From assembly GCA_031376285.1 (NCBI GenBank), contig JANMDN010000058.1, positions 3,983 to 67,982 of the forward strand: a stretch of 64,000 bases of DNA. The letters are read 5' to 3'. Position 1 is the stretch's first letter. Every line of letters begins with the position of its first letter. Below, piece after piece: positions 1-7,282 of the stretch. Below the pieces are notes generated by a model that searched no databases, was not told where the DNA came from, and saw only the letters and a program-made list of their open reading frames with translations. The position numbers were made by a program, and so were the translations under genes. This DNA comes from JANMDN01 sp031376285. Lineage in GTDB: Bacteria > Actinomycetota > Thermoleophilia > Miltoncostaeales > Miltoncostaeaceae.

Positions 1-2
1 GG

Positions 3-278
3 CAAGCGACGCGCGCGCCGAGTCCACAGTCTGGGTCGCGGCCCGTTGTAGCGCGCCTCCCTGAGGCGTTGGTGGAGGAGGTACGTGATTGCGTGATCCA
101 CCAGAACGGCGGTGACCGCGACGGACCGCACACCGTCAGCCGATTCGTCGGCGACTCGGTTCAGCGTCAGCTCCAGGATGAGCGGGTGAGCGACGGCATC
201 AAGGGCCGCTATCCGTCTACGACGGTCTCGGCCCGGGCGAAGCATCTCGACCCGAGAACGACGAGACCCAACCGCTAA
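3..278 (+). CDS. C-terminal part of a ribbon-helix-helix-like DNA-binding protein (5' end outside the window)
   Basis: The frame is open from the left edge to a TAA at 278, so the gene starts outside the window. The visible part contains VARLPEALVEEVRDCV and then HTVSRFVGDSVQRQLQ. This strand-helix-helix pattern resembles the small ParB-type or RHH accessory proteins of actinobacterial plasmids and islands ('VRVPEELVEELRDAV ... SRFVEDAL'). The tail after that is basic and low in complexity. If correct it binds DNA as a dimer and acts in partition or autorepression. It sits just upstream of the restriction cluster on the same strand as the next gene. Family assignment is by eye from about 90 residues. 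Confidence 0.45.
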   Translation, partial: QATRAPSPQSGSRPVVARLPEALVEEVRDCVIHQNGGDRDGPHTVSRFVGDSVQRQLQDERVSDGIKGRYPSTTVSARAKHLDPRTTRPNR

Positions 279-288
279 CCGAACGCCG

Positions 289-1806
289 ATGGTCGTGAGC
301 GTGCAGCGGATGGCTGGTCCATCCCGACGCGCGAGTACGCTTTCGGTCGTGCAGCTGCATTTCACGGACTACTTCGGTGTCGATCCGGGCACCCTGGACG
401 ACTACGGTGCGTTCGACATCAGCGTCGTCTCCGACCTACCGCTCTTTGTTGACCCGTTTCTCTTGTTCAACAGCGACGAGCCTGAGTTCCACCGCCTTCA
501 CGACGAGATTCTCAGATATCTGTGCTTCCTGCGAGACCGGTCCGGCGGCGAGCTGGATGAGGGAACGATGCGCTCGCTGTATTGCTTCGGCGAGGTTAAG
601 CAGAACTGGCTGGGCTACACGCAGCTTGGCAATAGCGGTAGGGGTCTCGGCCCGGACTTCGCGCGCGGGCTGCATATGGCCCTTGGCGGGATTCTTCACG
701 ACTTCGGCCTCGAAACCGTCACGCAAGGCAGCCACCTAGAGAAGGTCACTCTCGTCGGCTCGGGCGTCGGCCAAGACAACATCAGCGACTTCACGACCAA
801 CCTCATCAAGGGCTGGCTGTGCCGGTACACGGAGACCTTCGCTCGGCTGCACATTGACCCATCCCGTCTCGACGAGTTCCCGATCACGCGGGCAGAGTTC
901 GACTACGCGACTGAGACGTGGGCTACACGCAGTTACGAGCTACCCGTCAAGGACCACGACTACGTTCTGCTGACTCCGTCAGCGATCCTCACCCGTCACG
1001 AAACGTGGATCAACCACAGCGACATGGTCCGCAAGATCACCCGACTGCCCGCGGCGGTGTCCGACGCCGAGCAGCGCGCGAAGATCGATGCCTACTTACA
1101 GCGCAAGCTCGGTGACGAGCCGACCGCCCAGCAACGCGCCAGGGCCGCTCAGGAGACAATCAACGCGTTCCCGGAACTCATCGACTTGTACATCCGTCTT
1201 CAGGAGGAGGACGGCGACAGTGCCAATGCCGTCAGCGTTGAGGAGGTCGCCGAGACGCGACAGCGGTTCGTCGATGCGGTCCGCGCAGCTGTCGCTGGCC
1301 TCTCTCGACAGACGACGTTCTTCGCTGCATTGTGGCGCAGTTACGAGGAGTGCCTGGCCCGCGTGCAGATCTTCAAGGACTGGGTCGAGCACGAGGACGG
1401 CTATCAGCTCTTCAACCCACGAGGCAGCCGCCCGCCGTCGAGGGAGAGCGACGTGCAGCTGGCATTCAAGCTCGTCTGGGCAGGCTCCGAGCTTGACGTC
1501 AACCGCGAGGTCAACAATGGGCGCGGGCCAGCGGATTTCAAGGCCAGTATGGGATCAGGCGACAAGTCACTCATCGAGTTCAAGCTCGCCAGCAACGCAT
1601 CGTTGAAGCGCAACCTGCGGAACCAGGTTGACATCTACGAAAGGGCCAACGGCACCCGGTCGTCCGTCAAGGTCATCGTCTGCTACACCGAAGCGCACCA
1701 GAGACGAGTCAGTTTGATCCTGGAAGAGTTGGGCATCGGCGCCGAGGAGTCTGTCGTCGTCATCAACGCCCGCAACGACGATAAGCCCTCCGCTTCCAAC
1801 GCCTAA
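289..1806 (+). CDS. Uncharacterised protein with a C-terminal PD-(D/E)XK-like nuclease motif
   Basis: 505 residues if read from ATG 289. A GTG at 349 ('VQLHFTDYFGVD') is an equally good start, because the family-like sequence begins there and neither start has a clear ribosome site. The N-terminal half is mixed alpha/beta with no recognised domain. Near the C-terminus GRGPADFK (D416) is followed 14 residues later by LIEFKLASN (E430, K432), with a strand-turn-strand pattern typical of PD-(D/E)XK nucleases. It faces the type III restriction genes tail to tail, only 131 bases away. I infer a nuclease or accessory component of that defence cluster; the catalytic reading rests on the motif alone. 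Confidence 0.6.
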   Translation: MVVSVQRMAGPSRRASTLSVVQLHFTDYFGVDPGTLDDYGAFDISVVSDLPLFVDPFLLFNSDEPEFHRLHDEILRYLCFLRDRSGGELDEGTMRSLYCFGEVKQNWLGYTQLGNSGRGLGPDFARGLHMALGGILHDFGLETVTQGSHLEKVTLVGSGVGQDNISDFTTNLIKGWLCRYTETFARLHIDPSRLDEFPITRAEFDYATETWATRSYELPVKDHDYVLLTPSAILTRHETWINHSDMVRKITRLPAAVSDAEQRAKIDAYLQRKLGDEPTAQQRARAAQETINAFPELIDLYIRLQEEDGDSANAVSVEEVAETRQRFVDAVRAAVAGLSRQTTFFAALWRSYEECLARVQIFKDWVEHEDGYQLFNPRGSRPPSRESDVQLAFKLVWAGSELDVNREVNNGRGPADFKASMGSGDKSLIEFKLASNASLKRNLRNQVDIYERANGTRSSVKVIVCYTEAHQRRVSLILEELGIGAEESVVVINARNDDKPSASNA

Positions 1807-1937
1807 GACGTTGGGGGCCGTCACAGCCGCGCGGCTTCTGCCGACACCGACCCGGCTTCGATCCGGACGCTTGACGGGGTTGCGTTTGCCTACGTAACGG
1901 ACCCGAGTTCGCCTCAAGGGGGGTCCCTCCAGATTTA

Positions 1938-2408
1938 CTACGTGACTCCAGCCGCTTGGCCGATCAGTGTGCCGACAACGTTGCCGAGGCCGCCGGTCGT
2001 CACTTGCCCAAGGGCACCAAGGAGTGCTCGAAGTGGCTCCTTGCGTTCCTGGCTGTCTTCGTTCTGGACCGCGGACTCAAGGAGTTCGGCAAGGCGCGGA
2101 AGAACACTCTCTGGGGACGGCCAGTCGCCGATGCGACGACGCCCCTCGGCCGTGAGTCCCTCGGCGAATCCAGAAACGTTTCCAGAGCCGGTCGTGGTGA
2201 GCTTGGCGTTGATGAGCCCATCGTCCTTCATCGCGACGATGAGTCTCTGAGCGCGTACTGAGTCTGACCCTCCGAGGGCAGTCCAGAATTCTCCCGATAC
2301 CGACATCCCGTCTTTGTCTGCCCGCTCAGCGTCGAGGAGGACGCGAAGTGCGGGGAGAACGTGAAGCGACCAGGAATCCTGGTCGACGATCGTTTCAGTG
2401 CTGGCCAA
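1938..2408 (-). CDS. Small protein coupled to the type III Res gene
   Basis: 156 residues. The frame can be followed far upstream inside Res, but the plausible start is the TTG at 2408. An AGGGAG ribosome site lies just upstream of it, and it overlaps the Res stop by 14 bases. The protein begins MASTETIVDQDSW. The middle looks like a winged-helix tail (GLTAEGRRRIGDWPS). The last 30 residues are glycine-rich and hydrophobic (LGQVTTGGLGNVVGTLIG) and could insert in a membrane or mediate assembly. I do not recognise a named family. Translational coupling implies it is made together with Res. It could be a regulator or a small effector of the cluster. Confidence 0.6.
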   Translation of the reverse strand: MASTETIVDQDSWSLHVLPALRVLLDAERADKDGMSVSGEFWTALGGSDSVRAQRLIVAMKDDGLINAKLTTTGSGNVSGFAEGLTAEGRRRIGDWPSPESVLPRLAELLESAVQNEDSQERKEPLRALLGALGQVTTGGLGNVVGTLIGQAAGVT

Positions 2409-5400
2409 CTTCGCTCCCTTGTTCTTGTGATGCGAGGCTGAAGGCGTCGGCGATGCTCGTAGCGACTCGGTAGTCGACGCCGATGGCTTTGAAGTGGTGG
2501 CCGGCGCACTCGATCTTGACGTTCTCGTCGTGACGGCGCTTGTCTGCTTCGAGCGTGCTCTTCGTCTCGCGCACGAGGTAGACCCGTTCTGCGTCGTCGC
2601 CGAAGACGATTGCCCAGTCGGGGTTGTACGGCCCGACGGGGGTGTCGACGGTGAACCATGACGGGAGCTTGAGGAAGTACTTGACGTTGATGTTCGAGTC
2701 GAGGTCTCGGGCGAATTGGCGCTCGACCTCAGAGTCGATCTCGACGTGATCGAACGGCGTCTTCGCCTCGTTCTGGACCTTGTAGAGCCGCGTGGCGTAG
2801 CGCTCAAGTTCCTTCTCGGCGCCCTCTTCGATGCGGCGCATCTCCCAGTGCGCCCCGGCGATCTGCTCGTAGCGAATTCCGGTGAGCATGAGGCTGCGCA
2901 GCGCGCCGTTGATCTTGGCCCCGGCCATCGTGATGAATTCCTGGGGGTTCTTCGCGAAGTCGTCCAGCCGACCCGACTCAGTGAGCACGCGGACGAGGGT
3001 GCGGCGAGTGAGGTCTGTTTCGTTCTGGAGGTCGGCCAGGATGTCAGGGAGCATCGCCGGGCGTTCGGTGTCGTAGTCCCTTGCGTCAACGAGCCCATCG
3101 GCACGAAGCCCGGATCGTTCGGGGGCCAGGGCTACGGTGCGGACGCGGATCTTGACTGGCCCGATAGGTGGGGCTTCCTTGATCGCTTTCACGGCCGCTG
3201 TGACGAGGTCCTCTGTGGAGAGCGATACGCGGTAGCGCGTCCGTTGGCTGATGCGGTTCCACAGTTCCTTGAAGCCGGGATCGAGGGTCACCTGCTTCTT
3301 GAAGGTGACTCGTTCGCGCTTGCGCGCGTTGCCAATCCGCGATCCGAATTGCTGCTGGGCGATGACCTCGATGATCTGGGAGCGGATCTCCTCGAATCCG
3401 GGGGGCACCGACAGCACGAAATGCTCGTCGGACGGACGGAAGGCGTCGAGGATCTGGCCCTCTTTGTCGATGTAGCCCTCTCTCCCGAAGTGCTCCCAGG
3501 CCTTGCTTGAGAGGGCTTGGCCGAGATCTTGGTTGCCGTCGCCTCCCACGGCCGCAGGTCGAAGCAGCTTCGCGAAGGCGATCGGTTCGACGATCCCGAA
3601 CCGTCGCCCGGTGTCCTCTTCGTACTCCTGCTGCAGGGAGCGGGCAAAGTCGTCGTAGGCCTCGTTGGCGATGATCGTGAGGCGGTTCACGTGCTGGTCA
3701 TGAACCCGGTCGCCGTGCTGGTCGACGGGGAGCCGGAGCCCGCGTCCAATCTCCTGTCGCTTGCGGTCCGTGGACTTGGAGTCGTTGAGGGTGCAGATCT
3801 GGAAGACGTTGGGGTTGTCCCAGCCTTCGCGAAGCGCGGAGTGGCTGAAGATGAAGCGGAGCGGTTCGTCGAGCGAGAGGAGGCGTTCCTTGTCGCGCAT
3901 GATGAGGTCGTAGGTGTCGCTGTCGCCCTCGCCGGTGCCTCGGGTGTCCTTCCATCCGCTCTTCTTGTCGCCGCTGAAGTAGCCACCATGGACGTCAGCG
4001 ACGGGCGGAAGCTTCAGGGCGGCGTAGCGGGGTTCTGCGGAGAGGCGGGAGTAGGCCTGCTCGAACCATTCCCCGATCGGGCCGAGCCTCCTCTCCTCGG
4101 CTGGGCCGGGGAGGCGGTAGTTGGCGACTCTATCGAGGAAGAACAGTGAGAGCACTTTGACGCCTTGCCCTTGGAGGGCGCGCTCCTTGTCGAGATGCTG
4201 GCGGATTGTTTCCTCGACCTGGACCCGGCGGGTGTCCTCGTCGAAGCCCTCCGAGGAACTGCCGAGCGGGACGGTTCGGCCGTTCGCGAAGTCCAGTGCC
4301 TCGGCTCCAGCGCGAAACGAGATGTCGTCAACGATGAACCCGTTCGCGTACTCCTGCCGCTCGTCTGACGTCACGGAGAGGTCGTCGCCCTTCTTGACCC
4401 AGATGTTTTTCTGCTTGGTGGCGGGACCAGAGCCGTGGTTGACGCGAATCTGGGCCTGCATCTTTTTCGGGTCGACCCTGACGAGGCGAACGAACGCCGC
4501 GTTCAGGTTGTCGTCAGCGACAACGCTGGCGACTTCGATGCGCTTGACGAGGCGTCGGTCATAGGCTTCGATCGGGCCGAGTCGGTAGAGGAGGTTGTAG
4601 GTCCGCTTGTGGGTCGCCGAGTATCTGAGGGTGCAGAAGGGGTTGAGTCGCTCAATGGCCGCCGAGGCCTTGTCGGATTCCATGTTCTGGGGTTCGTCCA
4701 CGATGACCACCGGGCGGGTGGCCTGAATGAATTCAATCGGCCGACGGCCGGACATTCGGTCCTGGGCTCGGTTGATTACGTTCGCGGTGCCTCCTGCGCA
4801 CTCGTCGTCCTCCTCCAGGTCCTTCTGGAAAGCCTGGATGTTCATGACAAGGATCTGGATTGTGTTCGCCGTGGCGAATTGGCGGACTCGTCGGAGCTGT
4901 CGGGAGTCGTAGACAGCAGCGTCGAAGGGCTGGAGGTAGAGGCCCCGGAGATGGTCGCCCATTGAGCGGATGGTCGCGAGGACTCCCTCGCGGATTGCGA
5001 CGCTTGGAACGACGATCACGAACTTCGTGAAGCCGTACGCCCGGTTCAGCTCGAATGCGGTGCGGAGGTAGGCGTAGGTCTTTCCGGTCCCCGTCTCCAT
5101 CTCCACGGAGAAGTGCATCCCGTCGAGCACTTCGCTTGCACGGATGTCGTTTCGTTCCTGGACGCGTTGGAGGTTTGCCAGCACTTCGCGCCGAAAAGTG
5201 GCCTCGTCCATGGGCGTTGGGTTCGGAACACCCAGCTCGGTAATCAGGAGCTGGCCCTCAGCGAGCGATGACAGAGAGAAGGGCGAGTTTGCGAGCGGCA
5301 TCCCCAGAAAGAGGTCAACCGCAGCCGAAATCGCCTCCTGCTGATGCCTCAGGCCGGGATCAAACCGAAGCTTCAAGGTTGGCGCACCATCAAAGTCAAA

Positions 5401-5445
5401 CGACTCGAAGCGACATGTCGCTGCCTGTGGCCCGATTGTGAGCAC
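2395..5445 (-). CDS. res: Type III restriction enzyme, Res subunit (SF2 helicase-endonuclease)
   Basis: 1016 residues, a normal length for type III Res. It uses ATP to translocate along DNA and cuts when two unmodified sites are met, working only in complex with Mod. Visible motifs are Walker A METGTGKT (residues 116-123), a DEAD/DEAH-box variant DEPQ (250-253), helicase motif VI-like GRGLRLPVDQHGD, and a C-terminal PD-(D/E)XK endonuclease with D943, E960 and K962 (PDWAIV ... VRETKST). The start overlaps the end of Mod by 50 bases, so the two are translationally coupled. The motifs look intact, so the enzyme is probably active. Confidence 0.9.
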   Translation of the reverse strand: MLTIGPQAATCRFESFDFDGAPTLKLRFDPGLRHQQEAISAAVDLFLGMPLANSPFSLSSLAEGQLLITELGVPNPTPMDEATFRREVLANLQRVQERNDIRASEVLDGMHFSVEMETGTGKTYAYLRTAFELNRAYGFTKFVIVVPSVAIREGVLATIRSMGDHLRGLYLQPFDAAVYDSRQLRRVRQFATANTIQILVMNIQAFQKDLEEDDECAGGTANVINRAQDRMSGRRPIEFIQATRPVVIVDEPQNMESDKASAAIERLNPFCTLRYSATHKRTYNLLYRLGPIEAYDRRLVKRIEVASVVADDNLNAAFVRLVRVDPKKMQAQIRVNHGSGPATKQKNIWVKKGDDLSVTSDERQEYANGFIVDDISFRAGAEALDFANGRTVPLGSSSEGFDEDTRRVQVEETIRQHLDKERALQGQGVKVLSLFFLDRVANYRLPGPAEERRLGPIGEWFEQAYSRLSAEPRYAALKLPPVADVHGGYFSGDKKSGWKDTRGTGEGDSDTYDLIMRDKERLLSLDEPLRFIFSHSALREGWDNPNVFQICTLNDSKSTDRKRQEIGRGLRLPVDQHGDRVHDQHVNRLTIIANEAYDDFARSLQQEYEEDTGRRFGIVEPIAFAKLLRPAAVGGDGNQDLGQALSSKAWEHFGREGYIDKEGQILDAFRPSDEHFVLSVPPGFEEIRSQIIEVIAQQQFGSRIGNARKRERVTFKKQVTLDPGFKELWNRISQRTRYRVSLSTEDLVTAAVKAIKEAPPIGPVKIRVRTVALAPERSGLRADGLVDARDYDTERPAMLPDILADLQNETDLTRRTLVRVLTESGRLDDFAKNPQEFITMAGAKINGALRSLMLTGIRYEQIAGAHWEMRRIEEGAEKELERYATRLYKVQNEAKTPFDHVEIDSEVERQFARDLDSNINVKYFLKLPSWFTVDTPVGPYNPDWAIVFGDDAERVYLVRETKSTLEADKRRHDENVKIECAGHHFKAIGVDYRVATSIADAFSLASQEQGSEVGQH

Positions 5446-7270
5446 GAACGGTTTGGAGCGCGTTAACTTTCAGCTCGTCGCTGCCAAACCCGGCGTCGAG
5501 AACGACTATTAGGGAAGGGCCTAGGGCGACCATCTGCTCGAACAGTTCAACCGACAATTCCCGCCCAAGACAGACCAAGAGTTCACCGCCTGCTACCGAG
5601 TGAACTGGAACACCGGCAACGTTGAGCCGGTCCACCGGTACAGTCAGCTCGAAGCCCGCCTTTAGAAGCAGCTCCGCGAGCATCGATGCTTCAGTCGACT
5701 CAGGCGCTAGGTGCTCCGCAGCCAGCGATAGCTGCGCCTCGCCGTCAGCGCCGGAGGACTCCGAGTTCCAGACGGAGAAGTTGGATGTTGAAAGCCGCAT
5801 CGCTCGAAAGCCGGTGTCAGTCTCGCCTGCCCCAAGTCGTTGCGGGGCAGCCTCGATTCGCTGACCGGCCCAGCGAATCCTCCCGCGGGTGACATCCGCA
5901 ATCGACTCTGTTGACGAGGCCTCCGTCTTTTCTGGAAGCTGGACCAGGATAAACCGGCGTGCGCCTCCGTCAAGCGCGTTCTCCTCCAATACCGCCTGTC
6001 CCAGTGTTCCCGAACCCGAGAAGAAGTCGAGCACGAGGTCCGACGGCCCGCAGGCGATCTCCAGGACACGCTTCATGAGCCGCGTTGGCTTCGGCGTATC
6101 GAACGCCGTTTGCGTCCCGAAAATCTGCTGGACTTCCTTACGCGCTTCGTCCGTGTGACCGACTTCGTCGGACGGCCACCATGTCCACGGAACGAGGCCT
6201 TCCATCTCGCTTAGGTATCGGATGACATTCGGTTGAGAGGATCCGTCCTTACCAAAGTAGATGCGCCCTTCACCCCTTAGCCGAAGATACTCCGACTCGA
6301 CCATGGACCAACACCTACCCTCGGGGGGCAGGTGCGTTGTTCCGGCGGGAGTGACGACCTCGTACATCTGTCTGGCTCGATACCCCTGCGCCGTCATTGG
6401 AACAGGTCGCCAGCGGCCCTTAGGGTCGTTGTTTGGGTTACGGTAGACTGCGGTTTGCTTGTCCGTAGGCGCAATGAGCCCACGTGATTCCTGAAACATT
6501 GCGCTGTCTCTCCCGTATACCAGGAGGTACTCGTGTGCGTCGCCAATGGACCCGCGATTCTCCCGTGAGTAGCGCTTCTGCCAAACGCAACAGGCGATGA
6601 AGGACTCTTCCCCGAAGATCTCGTTCATGACGGCCCGAAGGTTGTGGACCTCATGGTCATCGATTGAGGCAAAAATGACGCCGTCGTCGCGAAGAAGATT
6701 CCGCGCAAGGAAGAGACGTGGAAACATCATCGAAAGCCATCGAGAGTGGTAGCGGCCATTCGTGTCGCTGTTGGCGGACTGGAGGATCCCGTCGCCGTCA
6801 ACCTGTCCGGAATAGCGCAAGTAGTCGGCGAGCCCTTCGCGGAAGTTGTCGGGGTAAATGAACTCCTTTCCCGTGTTGTATGGCGGGTCGATATAGATGA
6901 GTTTGACTTTGCCGTAGTACGCCTTTTGGAGAAGCTTTAAGACCTCGAGGTTCTCGCCCTCGATGACGACGTTCTGGGTGGCGTCCCAGTCGACCGACTC
7001 TTCGGGCATGGGCACCAGCGTGCCGATGGAGGGCTCCCGGATGACGCGCATGCAGTCGGCCTTACCGGGCCACGTCAACCCAAACCGCTCTGAACCAGGA
7101 TCGACCCAGTCCCCGAGAGACCGACGGAGGGCATCGACGTCGATCCTGCCATCGCCAAATGCTTCAGGGACGACCGAGCGGAGACCATCGATACGTTCGG
7201 CTTCGGGGGTCTGCGATTCGAGGTTGAAGCGCTCGATCAGCGTGTCGGCGGGTGTTGCGTCCAGGGACAT
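5396..7270 (-). CDS. mod: Type III DNA (adenine-N6) methyltransferase, Mod subunit
   Basis: 624 residues. It methylates adenine in a short asymmetric site and provides sequence recognition for Res. DPPY (128-131, IYIDPPYNTG) comes before the AdoMet-binding FSGSG (417-421, LDFFSGSGTLG), the beta-class order expected of type III Mod. The roughly 280 residues between them would carry the target recognition domain. The C-terminus extends about 190 residues beyond the FSGSG motif, which is long for Mod and ends in a small alpha/beta region that overlaps the Res start. It lies 12 bases downstream of the SNF2 helicase gene, so helicase, Mod, Res and the small gene form one minus-strand operon. Confidence 0.9.
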   Translation of the reverse strand: MSLDATPADTLIERFNLESQTPEAERIDGLRSVVPEAFGDGRIDVDALRRSLGDWVDPGSERFGLTWPGKADCMRVIREPSIGTLVPMPEESVDWDATQNVVIEGENLEVLKLLQKAYYGKVKLIYIDPPYNTGKEFIYPDNFREGLADYLRYSGQVDGDGILQSANSDTNGRYHSRWLSMMFPRLFLARNLLRDDGVIFASIDDHEVHNLRAVMNEIFGEESFIACCVWQKRYSRENRGSIGDAHEYLLVYGRDSAMFQESRGLIAPTDKQTAVYRNPNNDPKGRWRPVPMTAQGYRARQMYEVVTPAGTTHLPPEGRCWSMVESEYLRLRGEGRIYFGKDGSSQPNVIRYLSEMEGLVPWTWWPSDEVGHTDEARKEVQQIFGTQTAFDTPKPTRLMKRVLEIACGPSDLVLDFFSGSGTLGQAVLEENALDGGARRFILVQLPEKTEASSTESIADVTRGRIRWAGQRIEAAPQRLGAGETDTGFRAMRLSTSNFSVWNSESSGADGEAQLSLAAEHLAPESTEASMLAELLLKAGFELTVPVDRLNVAGVPVHSVAGGELLVCLGRELSVELFEQMVALGPSLIVVLDAGFGSDELKVNALQTVRAHNRATGSDMSLRVV

Positions 7271-7282
7271 CGTGGGGCTCCG

